Shown piece by piece: positions 1 through 6,568 of a stretch of 29,248 nucleotides of DNA. The number at the start of each line of letters is the position of its first letter. The stretch's first letter is position 1. The position numbers and the translations under genes were made by a program. Source of the DNA: DATLEX01 sp035525015 (GTDB taxonomy: Bacteria > Acidobacteriota > Thermoanaerobaculia > Gp7-AA8); NCBI GenBank assembly GCA_035525015.1, contig DATLFC010000009.1, positions 1 to 29,248 of the forward strand. The letters run 5' to 3'. The notes under the pieces are model-generated. The model was not told where the DNA came from, did no database searches, and saw only the letters and a program-made list of their open reading frames with translations.

Positions 1-358
1 CGTCGTGCGTGAGGACCGCGGGTTCGGCCGCCGTGGCGACGACAGCCGGCAGGGCATCGCGGCGCGCCCGCCAGAAATGTCCGGCGACGAACGCGATGGC
101 GAGCATGGCCGCGATCGCCACGAGCGACTGCCATCGGCCGCGCCGGTCGAGCTTCCATCGAAGACGCGTCCAGACCTCTTCCCCGTAACGCTCTCCCCGT
201 TCCGGAATCGGAGCTTCGTTCACGAGCTCGAGGACGCGGCGCAGCAGCGCATACTGACCGGCACACGAGGTGCACGACGCGAGATGCCCGGCCGCGGATG
301 ATGCGTCATCGTCGCGATAGTGAAAGGCGACGAGCTGTTCTTCGCTCAGGTGTTGCAT
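1..358 (-). CDS. anti-sigma factor with N-terminal zinc finger (partial, C-terminus outside window)
   Basis: This is the putative membrane-bound anti-sigma factor that would hold the adjacent ECF sigma factor inactive. My translation of the minus strand from ATG 358 starts MQHLSEEQLVAFHYRDDD and contains the zinc-finger pattern H-x3-C-x2-C (GHLASCTSCAGQ, about residues 25-36), typical of ZAS-type anti-sigma domains. A hydrophobic stretch (LVAIAAMLAIAFVAGHF, about residues 80-96) is a single transmembrane helix. The residues after it would be periplasmic and continue past the left edge. The start lies inside the last codons of the sigma gene (13-bp overlap), which implies translational coupling. 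The family assignment rests on the motif, the membrane segment and the position behind the sigma gene. The signal sensed cannot be read from the sequence. Confidence 0.82.
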   Translation of the reverse strand, partial: MQHLSEEQLVAFHYRDDDASSAAGHLASCTSCAGQYALLRRVLELVNEAPIPERGERYGEEVWTRLRWKLDRRGRWQSLVAIAAMLAIAFVAGHFWRARRDALPAVVATAAEPAVLTHD

Positions 359-927
359 GGGGTTGACCTCACCAGCGGCTCCAGGGCATCGCGGAGCTTC
401 CGCACGGCGCGGAAGATCGTATGTTTCGCCGCGTTGGCCTGGATGCCGAGTGTTCTTCCGATCTCTTCGACCGGCATTCCTTCGAAATGACGGAGCACGA
501 ACGCGACTCTCTCGCTGCCGCTGAGCGTCTGCATCGCCTCCGCGACGTGCTTCTGCACCTCGGCGCTGAGAAGGAGACGATCGGGCTGCGGTGCCTGTGA
601 TTCGGCGGAGCGCGTCATCTCTCCCTCCTCGTTGTCGAGCACGTAGTGCCTGTCGTGACGGCCGCGCGAGCGCAGCAGGTCGAGCGAGCAGTTGACGGCA
701 ATCCGATGAAGCCAGGTGCTGAAGTTGGCCCGCTCTTCGAAACGACCCATCTGACGATAGGCTCGTAGAAAAACCTCCTGCACCACGTCGTCGGCATCAT
801 GTTCGTTTCCTGTCATCCGGTAAGCGACTCGAAAGACGGCCCGGCTGTTTCCCTCCACGAGCAGGCGGAAGGCCTCGGCATCCCCTCCTCGGGCCCGGCT
901 GACGGTGGCGAGGTCCGTCGTTTCCAT
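346..927 (-). CDS. ECF (RpoE-like) RNA polymerase sigma factor
   Basis: A 193-residue extracytoplasmic-function sigma factor, normal length for the family, with only regions 2 and 4. Region 2 spans about residues 25-90, with the core-binding and -10 recognition helix DADDVVQEVFLRAYRQM and then FSTWLHRIAVNCSLDLLR. A linker of acidic and Gln/Pro-rich residues follows. Region 4 covers about 133-183 (LSGSERVAFVLRHFEGMPVEE, then an HTH ending in FRAVRKLRDAL). The ATG at 927 gives the full region 2. The overlapping downstream gene encodes a zinc-finger anti-sigma factor, so this is a classic sigma/anti-sigma operon. A candidate autoregulatory promoter lies just upstream (938-963). The regulon is unknown; the divergent secreted protein at 1118 is a plausible target. 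Confidence 0.93.
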   Translation of the reverse strand: METTDLATVSRARGGDAEAFRLLVEGNSRAVFRVAYRMTGNEHDADDVVQEVFLRAYRQMGRFEERANFSTWLHRIAVNCSLDLLRSRGRHDRHYVLDNEEGEMTRSAESQAPQPDRLLLSAEVQKHVAEAMQTLSGSERVAFVLRHFEGMPVEEIGRTLGIQANAAKHTIFRAVRKLRDALEPLVRSTPCNT

Positions 928-937
928 CTCGGACAGG

Positions 938-963
938 TTAGACTCGGAAGGTCGAGGACGGTT
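938..963 (-). promoter_or_regulatory. candidate ECF-type autoregulatory promoter of the sigma/anti-sigma operon
   Basis: On the minus strand, AACC (complement of 960-963) is followed after exactly 16 bases by GTCTAA (complement of 938-943), 10 bases before the sigma ATG. An AACC -35 with a GTC-type -10 at this spacing is the usual layout for ECF sigma promoters, which are often autoregulated. This is assigned by pattern only. Confidence 0.42.
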
Positions 964-974
964 AGCTGATGCCT

Positions 975-1051
975 GTCATCCTGAGCGCCGCAGAGCGCGA
1001 AGGATCCCCCGATGCAGGGGATCCTTCGTCGTCTTCGCGACTCAGGATGAC
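975..1051. repeat. palindromic dispersed repeat (CCTGAGCG / GAAGGATC type)
   Basis: The outer arms GTCATCCTGAG (975-985) and CTCAGGATGAC (1041-1051) are perfect reverse complements. The inner arms CGAAGGATCCCC (998-1009) and GGGGATCCTTCG (1017-1028) form a second perfect stem around an 8-base loop (CGATGCA region). The whole 77-bp unit can fold as one long hairpin. A related unit lies at 10228-10355. It sits in the divergent region between the sigma gene and the secreted protein gene, and is followed by a run of eight C (1053-1060). It resembles the non-autonomous intergenic palindromes found in many environmental genomes. It could also act as a bidirectional terminator or RNA stability element. 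Confidence 0.8.
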
Positions 1052-1088
1052 ACCCCCCCCGCAACCTAACCTTCTCCGAGTCGTAACG

Positions 1089-1111
1089 TATAAGTAACGA
1101 GGACCCGGAGG
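1089..1111 (+). promoter_or_regulatory. possible -10 element and Shine-Dalgarno for the DUF4097 gene
   Basis: TATAAG (1089-1094) is flanked by two direct copies of GTAACG (1083-1088 and 1094-1099). A GGAGG ribosome-binding site at 1107-1111 lies 6 bases before the ATG at 1118 and fixes that start. No good -35 for a housekeeping sigma is visible. CCGAGTCGTAAC here (1077-1087 region) resembles CCGAGTCTAAC of the divergent sigma promoter. Confidence 0.4.
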
Positions 1112-1117
1112 CGGACG

Positions 1118-1984
1118 ATGCGGCGCGCGACACTTTCTCTCGTCTCGGTTGTTGTTGTGGCCCTGGTTGCGATGGCGGCCGGCGCGACGACGTCTCCACC
1201 CCGCCGCCCCCTCATCGTCACGTCTCAGGATCACTCGCTGGCCGAAGCCGGCGACTGCCAGACTTTCCACACCCGCACGTTCACCACGCTCCCCTCTACC
1301 GCCACGGCGGAAGAAACGCGCGATTTTCAGCTCGTCGGCAACCGCCACCTGAAGGTGACGAGCGGCAATGAAGGCGGCGTCTCCATCCAGGGGTGGAACC
1401 GTCCATATGCGCACCTGAACGTCTGCAAGTCGGCGGTCGCGCTCACGGATGCGCAGGCGCGAAAGGCGCTGGCCGGCATCACGGTTCTGGTCGGCGGGAA
1501 CGAGATCGTCGCGCGCGGGCCGGAGCTGTCCGACACGCAGACATGGTGGGTGCACATGATCCTCTCGGTGCCGCGCACATCGCGGATCGACGTGACCTCA
1601 GCGAATGGCGGTATCTCGATCCGGAACATGTCCGGCCGGGTCAGCGCACGCGCCACCAACGGCGGCATCTCGATCGCCGGCTGCGAGGGCGATCATTACC
1701 TGGAAACGAAAAACGGCGGCATCTCCATCGACAAGGTGTCGGGCCGCGTCAGCGCCGTGACCGAAGGGGGGCCGATTTCGCTGAAGCTCCGCGATCTGGC
1801 GGTTCCGCCCATCGAGGCGATCACCGACGCGGCGGGCGCGATCCACTGCAACCTCCAGGGTTGCCTCGACGGGGTCGGAAACTGGGCCGAGAACCGGAAA
1901 CGGCTCCGGCTCGGCGGCGACTCCGCCCCCTCCATCCGCCTCACGTCCTTCAGCGCCGACATCATGATCGAACAGGTGCGCTGA
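1118..1984 (+). CDS. secreted DUF4097-type beta-repeat protein
   Basis: A 288-residue exported protein with no catalytic motif. Residues 1-22 form a signal peptide (basic MRR start, then the hydrophobic LSLVSVVVVALVAMAAG), with cleavage predicted near AGA. The middle carries beta-strand repeats with the motif NGGIS at about residues 163, 181 and 199, a period of 18 residues, and a degenerate copy (EGGPIS) near 217. This is the repeat style of the DUF4097/putative adhesin family, whose members form right-handed beta-helix-like structures outside the cytoplasm. Several Cys residues (48, 103, 189, 244, 249) could form disulfides. It is divergent from the ECF sigma operon, so it may be a target of that envelope-stress system. 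A second, lipid-anchored relative lies at 22847. Molecular function is not known. Confidence 0.8.
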   Translation: MRRATLSLVSVVVVALVAMAAGATTSPPRRPLIVTSQDHSLAEAGDCQTFHTRTFTTLPSTATAEETRDFQLVGNRHLKVTSGNEGGVSIQGWNRPYAHLNVCKSAVALTDAQARKALAGITVLVGGNEIVARGPELSDTQTWWVHMILSVPRTSRIDVTSANGGISIRNMSGRVSARATNGGISIAGCEGDHYLETKNGGISIDKVSGRVSAVTEGGPISLKLRDLAVPPIEAITDAAGAIHCNLQGCLDGVGNWAENRKRLRLGGDSAPSIRLTSFSADIMIEQVR

Positions 1985-2031
1985 GCCGGGAAAACGGCCC
2001 AAACACACACAAATCTCAACGCTTACGCTGG

Positions 2032-2060
2032 TATCGGCCATGCAACTGAAGGGTCCGATA
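2032..2060 (+). promoter_or_regulatory. possible leader hairpin enclosing the RBS of the nucleotidyltransferase gene
   Basis: TATCGG (2032-2037) and CCGATA (2055-2060) are perfect reverse complements, with a 17-base loop that contains the purine-rich GAAGGG (2048-2053). The right arm ends on the A of the ATG at 2060. Such folding could limit ribosome access, but a six-pair stem is weak evidence. Confidence 0.25.
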
Positions 2061-2866
2061 TGAGTGCTGCCGCTGTTGTGCTACTCGACCCCGATAGCCG
2101 CGACTTCTACGTCCGCTCGATGACCCTCCTCCGGGAGGCGGACGTGCCGTACCTCGTCGGCGGGGCCTACGCCCTGGCCCGCTACACCGGCATCGAGCGA
2201 CATACGAAAGACTTCGATCTCTTCCTCAGACGGGCCGATTACGATCGCGCCGCCGCCGCACTGGCCGGGGCCGGTTACAGGACCGAGCTCACTTATCCGC
2301 ACTGGATCGGTAAGGCCTACAAAGGCGACGATTTCATCGATCTCATCTTCAGCGCCGGGAACGGTGTGGCCGAAGTCGACGACCTCTGGTTCGAGAACGC
2401 CGTGCCGGAGACGGTTCTGGGGATCGAGGTGGGTCTCATCCCGGCGGAAGAAATGATCTGGTCGAAAGGCCTGATCATGGAGCGTGAGCGGTTCGATGGT
2501 GCGGACGTTGCGCACATGATCAAGAACGTCGGGCTCGAGCTCGACTGGCAGCGACTGATCGACCGCTACGGACGGAACTGGCGCGTTCTCTTCGCCCACC
2601 TGGTCCTTTACGGATTCATCTATCCGTCGAGGCGATGCAACGTCCCCAAGTGGGTGCTGCACGAGCTCTTCGGCCGCCTGGCCGCCGAGCTGCAGCAGCC
2701 CGATACCGACGAGAAGGTCTGCTACGGAACGCTGCTGTCGAGACAGCAATATCTGGCGGACATTGACCAGTGGGGATTCGAGGACGCACGTTTGAAGCCT
2801 GCGGGCAACATGACCGCCGAGGAGATCGAAGAGTGGACGAAAGGAATTGAAGTGGACGGGACATGA
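2060..2866 (+). CDS. nucleotidyltransferase-fold protein
   Basis: A 268-residue cytoplasmic protein with the pol-beta/MNT nucleotidyltransferase signature. GGAYALARYTGIERHTKDFDLFL-like residues 34-56 hold the nucleotide-binding GG and the metal-binding D51-x-D53 pair, and DFIDLIF near residue 94 supplies a third carboxylate at the expected strand. The following helical part (about 120-268) lacks an obvious second domain. Relatives include kanamycin-type nucleotidyltransferases and the MNT-type antitoxin enzymes, but there is no HEPN partner here. The next gene overlaps by 4 bp (ATGA), so it is co-translated with the metallophosphoesterase. The pairing suggests addition and removal of a phosphoryl or nucleotidyl group on a shared substrate. 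That is inference, and the substrate is unknown. Confidence 0.75.
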   Translation: MSAAAVVLLDPDSRDFYVRSMTLLREADVPYLVGGAYALARYTGIERHTKDFDLFLRRADYDRAAAALAGAGYRTELTYPHWIGKAYKGDDFIDLIFSAGNGVAEVDDLWFENAVPETVLGIEVGLIPAEEMIWSKGLIMERERFDGADVAHMIKNVGLELDWQRLIDRYGRNWRVLFAHLVLYGFIYPSRRCNVPKWVLHELFGRLAAELQQPDTDEKVCYGTLLSRQQYLADIDQWGFEDARLKPAGNMTAEEIEEWTKGIEVDGT

Positions 2867-3624
2867 TGACGACTCCGCGCCAGACACTCCGCATTGCCGC
2901 CGTCGCGGACATTCACGTGAAGAAGGGAGCGCATGGCTCGATGCAGGCGCTCTTCGCACGCGCGACGGAGGAGGCGGACGTCCTTCTGCTCTGCGGTGAT
3001 CTGACCGACTACGGGACGCCGGAGGAGGGGCGGATCCTGGCGAAGGACATCACGACGTCGCTTCGCATCCCGGCGCTGGGAGTTCTCGGAAATCACGATG
3101 TCGAATCGGGTCACGAAGAGGAGCTCGTCAACATCCTCACCGACGCCGGCGTGACGATGCTCGACGGCGAGGCGCACGAGATTCATGGCGTCGGGTTCGC
3201 CGGAACGAAAGGCTTCGCCGGCGGCTTCGGCCGGCGGCAGCTCGGCGCGTGGGGCGAGAAGATCATCAAGGCCTTCGTCCACGAGGCGATCGAGGAATCG
3301 CTCAAGCTCGAACGGGCTCTCCTTCGCCTCCGCACACCGCAGAAGATCGCGGTGCTTCATTACTCGCCCATTCAGCAGACCGTGGAAGGCGAGCCGCTGG
3401 AGATCGTTCCCTTCCTGGGATCGAGCCGTCTCGAGGAGCCGATCGACCGCTATCGCTGCACGGCCGTCTTCCACGGACACGCCCACCACGGCGTCCCCGA
3501 AGGGCGAACGAAGTCGAACATCCCGGTCTACAACGTGGCCGTGCCGGTGCTGATGGCGGCGAACCCCGACGGCCCCGGTTACCGGCTGATCGAAGTACCG
3601 GTCGGCGAGCCTGTCCTGGCCTAG
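2863..3624 (+). CDS. calcineurin-like metallophosphoesterase
   Basis: A 253-residue phosphoesterase with all the family's metal-binding motifs in order: D16-x-H18 (ADIH), GDLTD (D46), GNHD (N77, H78), H166 in VLHYSP, and GHAH (H204, H206). It is therefore probably an active two-metal enzyme hydrolysing phosphomono- or diesters. There is no signal peptide, so it acts in the cytoplasm. The start overlaps the stop of the upstream nucleotidyltransferase gene (ATGA at 2863), which points to a two-gene unit. A second in-frame ATG follows immediately at 2866. The substrate cannot be deduced. YfcE-, CpdA- and DNA-repair-type subfamilies are all possible. Confidence 0.88.
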   Translation: MMTTPRQTLRIAAVADIHVKKGAHGSMQALFARATEEADVLLLCGDLTDYGTPEEGRILAKDITTSLRIPALGVLGNHDVESGHEEELVNILTDAGVTMLDGEAHEIHGVGFAGTKGFAGGFGRRQLGAWGEKIIKAFVHEAIEESLKLERALLRLRTPQKIAVLHYSPIQQTVEGEPLEIVPFLGSSRLEEPIDRYRCTAVFHGHAHHGVPEGRTKSNIPVYNVAVPVLMAANPDGPGYRLIEVPVGEPVLA

Positions 3625-3639
3625 GCGTATGCTGGGTGT

Positions 3640-4902
3640 ATGCGCGCCCATACGTCCACCGGGACTTCCATTGCGCGGGCGGAACTGGTCGAGCGTTACC
3701 GCCGGGCCCGCGCACGGACGAGGAGCCTCTTCGAGATTCCTGTCGAGGAGGCGTACTACGACCGCCCTATCTCGCTCCGCAATCCGATCGTTTTTTATGA
3801 AGGGCATCTCCCGGCGTTCTCGGTCAACACGCTGGTGAAGCTGGCGCGGAAGGAGCCCGGAATCGATTCGCGGCTCGAGTCGCTGTTCGAGCGCGGCATC
3901 GACCCGGAAGACGAAACGGCGGTGCGCGACCCCGCGGAGATGTGGCCGTCGCGCGCCGAAGTGCAGGAGTACGGAAGCGCCGCGGACGCGCTGGTCGAGC
4001 GCGCCCTGCTCGATCTCGACGACGACCCGCTGCAGATCGAAGCGGCCAACGCGGTCGTCGAGCACGAGCTGATCCACCAGGAAACGCTCCTTTACATGCT
4101 CCACAACCTCCCCTGGGACCGCAAACGAGAGGTTCAGGACGCCTTTCGCGCGCCGGTGTCCCCACCGCCGCCCGCAGCAGTCGCCGCAACCGTCCGCATC
4201 CCCGCCGGCAGCGCCACGCTCGGCGCCGACCGCTCCTCGTTCGGCTGGGACAACGAGTTCCCGCGGCACGTGGTTGATGTCCCCCCCTTCGAGATCGATC
4301 GCCTCAACGTGACGAACGGCGATTACCTGGAGTCCCTCGCCGCGACCGGCGCCGCCCCGCCGCACTTCTGGACGAAGGTGGACGGCACCTGGTTCTGGCG
4401 GGGAATGTTCGCGCTGACCCCGCTCCCGCTCGACGCGCCGGTGTACGTCACCCACGACGAAGCGAGCGCCTATGCGCGTTGGAAGGGAAAGCGCCTTCCG
4501 ACGGAGCCGGAGTACCACCGCGCCGCGTTCGGCACGCCGGAGGGCGACGAGCGTCTCTACCCCTGGGGAGACGACCCCGCGGACCCGACGCGCGGACACT
4601 TCGACTTCGCCGCCCCCGATCCCGTCCCGGCCGGATCGTTTCCCGCCGGCGCGAGCGCCTGGGGGGTTCACGACCTCATCGGAAACGGGTGGGAATGGAC
4701 GGCGACGCTGTTCGACGGCTTTCGCGGCTTCAGGCCGATGGAGGCCTACCGGCTGTACTCGGCTGACTTCTTCGACAGGCAGCACTACGTGATGAAGGGA
4801 GCCTCGCCTGTCACCTCACGCGAGCTGATCCGCCGCAGCCTCCGCAACTGGTTTCGCCCGGACTATCCCTACGTCTACGCCACATTCCGTTGCGCCCGCT
4901 GA
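3640..4902 (+). CDS. EgtB-like ergothioneine-type sulfoxide synthase (DinB-like + FGE-sulfatase domains)
   Basis: A 420-residue non-heme iron enzyme related to hercynine oxygenase EgtB. The N-terminal DinB-like bundle carries the three-histidine iron site at H56 (EGHLPAF) and H142-x3-H146 (EHELIHQETL), matching the spacing known for EgtB. The C-terminal FGE/SUMF1 domain (about 183-420) starts with IPAGSATLGAD and includes GNGWEWTATLFDGF, YSADFFDRQHYVMKGAS, RRSLRNWFRPDYPYV and the terminal FRCAR, all typical of the EgtB/OvoA group. The known reaction is O2-dependent C-S bond formation between a thiol (gamma-Glu-Cys or Cys) and trimethyl-histidine or a related imidazole. No EgtD methyltransferase or EgtE lyase is in the window. 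TATGCT lies only 6 bases before the ATG. The exact thiol substrate is uncertain. Confidence 0.85.
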   Translation: MRAHTSTGTSIARAELVERYRRARARTRSLFEIPVEEAYYDRPISLRNPIVFYEGHLPAFSVNTLVKLARKEPGIDSRLESLFERGIDPEDETAVRDPAEMWPSRAEVQEYGSAADALVERALLDLDDDPLQIEAANAVVEHELIHQETLLYMLHNLPWDRKREVQDAFRAPVSPPPPAAVAATVRIPAGSATLGADRSSFGWDNEFPRHVVDVPPFEIDRLNVTNGDYLESLAATGAAPPHFWTKVDGTWFWRGMFALTPLPLDAPVYVTHDEASAYARWKGKRLPTEPEYHRAAFGTPEGDERLYPWGDDPADPTRGHFDFAAPDPVPAGSFPAGASAWGVHDLIGNGWEWTATLFDGFRGFRPMEAYRLYSADFFDRQHYVMKGASPVTSRELIRRSLRNWFRPDYPYVYATFRCAR

Positions 4903-4939
4903 CTTTGAGCGGTGCGACTCGTGCATCACCCCTTCCACC

Positions 4940-5569
4940 ATGGAAACCAGGATCTACAAACCCAAATCCTTCAACCTTTCCGGTCTCAAAGGGATCTCCG
5001 ACCAGACGCTGGAGATGCACTTCAAGCTGTACGAGGGGTATGTCACCAACACGAACACGTTGACGGAACGGATCGCGGCAATTCTTGCCGACGGCAAGGT
5101 CGACCAGGAAGAGATGCCGGCCTACTCGGAGCTGACCCGCCGGCTCGGCTTCGAGTACAACGGGATGGTGCTTCACGAGTACTACTTCGGCAACATGAAG
5201 CGGAACGGCGGCGATGATCCGGCGAAGGGATCGCAGTTCCGGTCGGCCGTCGAGAAAAGCTTCCCGAGCTACGACATCTGGAAGACCGATTTCGTCGGCG
5301 TCGGGAAGATGCGCGGCGTCGGCTGGGCGATCTGCTACCTCGACCCGGCCAACGGCAGCGTCTCCAACCACTGGATCGAGCTGCACGAGACGGGGAACGT
5401 CTCCGGCTTCGTTCCGCTCCTGGTGATGGACGTCTGGGAGCACGCGTTCCTTCTCGACTACAAGCCGGCGGACCGGCCGAAGTACATCGAGGCCTTCCTG
5501 AACAACGCCGACTGGGATGTGGTGGCGAAGAGGATCCAGGCTGTCCAGGTGACGGCCAGCGTCCGGTAA
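4940..5569 (+). CDS. Fe/Mn-family superoxide dismutase
   Basis: A 209-residue enzyme converting superoxide to peroxide and oxygen. The four metal ligands are visible: H27 (LEMHFKLYEGYV), H79 (MVLHEYYF), D164 and H168 (MDVWEHAFLLDY). The C-terminal signature DVWEHAFLLDYKPADRP is standard for the family. The first helix motif is shorter by one residue and lacks the second His of the common HxxKHH pattern, and the segment after H79 (GNMKRNGG) differs from the usual FFW-N. This marks a divergent branch. There is no signal peptide, so it is cytoplasmic. It lies 37 bp after the EgtB-like gene, which fits an oxidative-stress theme. No clear ribosome-binding site precedes the ATG. Confidence 0.9.
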   Translation: METRIYKPKSFNLSGLKGISDQTLEMHFKLYEGYVTNTNTLTERIAAILADGKVDQEEMPAYSELTRRLGFEYNGMVLHEYYFGNMKRNGGDDPAKGSQFRSAVEKSFPSYDIWKTDFVGVGKMRGVGWAICYLDPANGSVSNHWIELHETGNVSGFVPLLVMDVWEHAFLLDYKPADRPKYIEAFLNNADWDVVAKRIQAVQVTASVR

Positions 5570-5590
5570 ACGCAACCAATACGGCCCGGA

Positions 5591-5607
5591 CAACGTAACT
5601 AACGTTG
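5591..5607 (+). promoter_or_regulatory. perfect inverted repeat just before the ABC transporter start (candidate operator)
   Basis: CAACGT (5591-5596), spacer AACTA, ACGTTG (5602-5607) form a 17-bp perfect inverted repeat ending one base before the ATG at 5609. Within it TAACTA could serve as a -10 for a very short leader. Position and symmetry suggest a repressor site controlling the ATPase-permease operon. No regulator gene is adjacent. Confidence 0.4.
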
Positions 5608-5608
5608 C

Positions 5609-6568
5609 ATGACTCCCCTCATCGAGGTTTCCGGGCTGCGGAAGACGTATCGCTCTTCCTTCGGGAAACCGCGCATCACGGCTCTCGACGGGATCGATCT
5701 GACGGTCCAGGAGGGCGAGCTCTTCGGTCTCCTCGGCCCCAACGGTGCCGGGAAGACCACCACCGTCAAGATCCTCCTCGGTCTGACGCGGCCGACCGCC
5801 GGGTCGGCCCGCGTCAGCGGCCTTCCCGTCAGCGATCCGGAATCACGGCGCCGCGTCGGCTACCTTCCGGAGGGCCACAAGATCCCCGGCTACCTCACGG
5901 CGCGGCAGGCGCTCTCGATCTTCGGCCGCATGTCGGGGATGGATCGCGCCGCGATCCGGCAACGCATCGCCAGGCTGCTCGAGCAGGTTCGCCTTTCGCC
6001 CTGGGCCGACGTCCGGGTGAAGAAGTTCTCCAAGGGGATGACCCAGCGGCTCGGCCTCGCCTGCGCGCTCGTCCATTCGCCCAACGTCCTGCTGCTCGAC
6101 GAGCCGACCGACGGCGTCGACCCGGTGGGACGGCGGGAGATCCGCGACATTCTGCAGGAGACGGCGCGCCAGGGGACGGCCGTGCTCCTCAACTCGCATC
6201 TGCTCTCCGAGATCGAGCTGACCTGTGATCGCGTGGCGGTCCTTCGCAACGGCAGGGTGGCGGTGCAGGGCCGCATCGCGGAGCTGACCAGAAAGGGTGA
6301 GCAGTACAGGATGGTCGCGTCGCCCGTTGACGACGCGCTCCTGGCCGCCTTCCGCGAGACGGGGGCCGGCGTGGAACGACTCAACGGGCACGTCGTGCTC
6401 TCGGTCGAGAACATCGAGCATCTCAACGCGCTCGTCGACCGGCTCCGCGCAGGCGGGGGAATGCTCACGGAGCTCTCGCCGATGCGGTCGACGCTCGAGG
6501 ACATCTTCGTCGATCTGGTCAAGACCGCGGATGTGCAGGTCGGCGGGGTCGAGGAGGCGCGCTCATGA
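5609..6568 (+). CDS. ABC transporter ATP-binding protein
   Basis: A 319-residue ABC ATPase of the ABC-2 exporter type. The motifs appear in order: Walker A GPNGAGKT (43-50), an altered Q-loop region YLPEGHKIPGY (about 85-95, Glu in place of Gln), signature FSKGMTQR (140-147, a common variant of LSGGQ), Walker B LLLDEPTDGVDP (161-172) and the switch His in NSHLLS (H197). The C-terminal ~90 residues form the regulatory extension found in drug, nodulation-factor and Gld/Nat-like exporters. It overlaps the permease gene by 4 bp (ATGA), so the two are co-translated and form the transporter. The substrate is unknown. A 17-bp inverted repeat lies directly upstream. Confidence 0.93.
   Translation: MTPLIEVSGLRKTYRSSFGKPRITALDGIDLTVQEGELFGLLGPNGAGKTTTVKILLGLTRPTAGSARVSGLPVSDPESRRRVGYLPEGHKIPGYLTARQALSIFGRMSGMDRAAIRQRIARLLEQVRLSPWADVRVKKFSKGMTQRLGLACALVHSPNVLLLDEPTDGVDPVGRREIRDILQETARQGTAVLLNSHLLSEIELTCDRVAVLRNGRVAVQGRIAELTRKGEQYRMVASPVDDALLAAFRETGAGVERLNGHVVLSVENIEHLNALVDRLRAGGGMLTELSPMRSTLEDIFVDLVKTADVQVGGVEEARS

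Noticed and set aside
2722..4785. A long minus-strand open frame opposite the nucleotidyltransferase, phosphoesterase and EgtB-like genes.
   Set aside because: It is antisense to three well-supported genes, has an Arg/Val/Glu-rich composition typical of GC-rich shadow frames, and shows no family motif.
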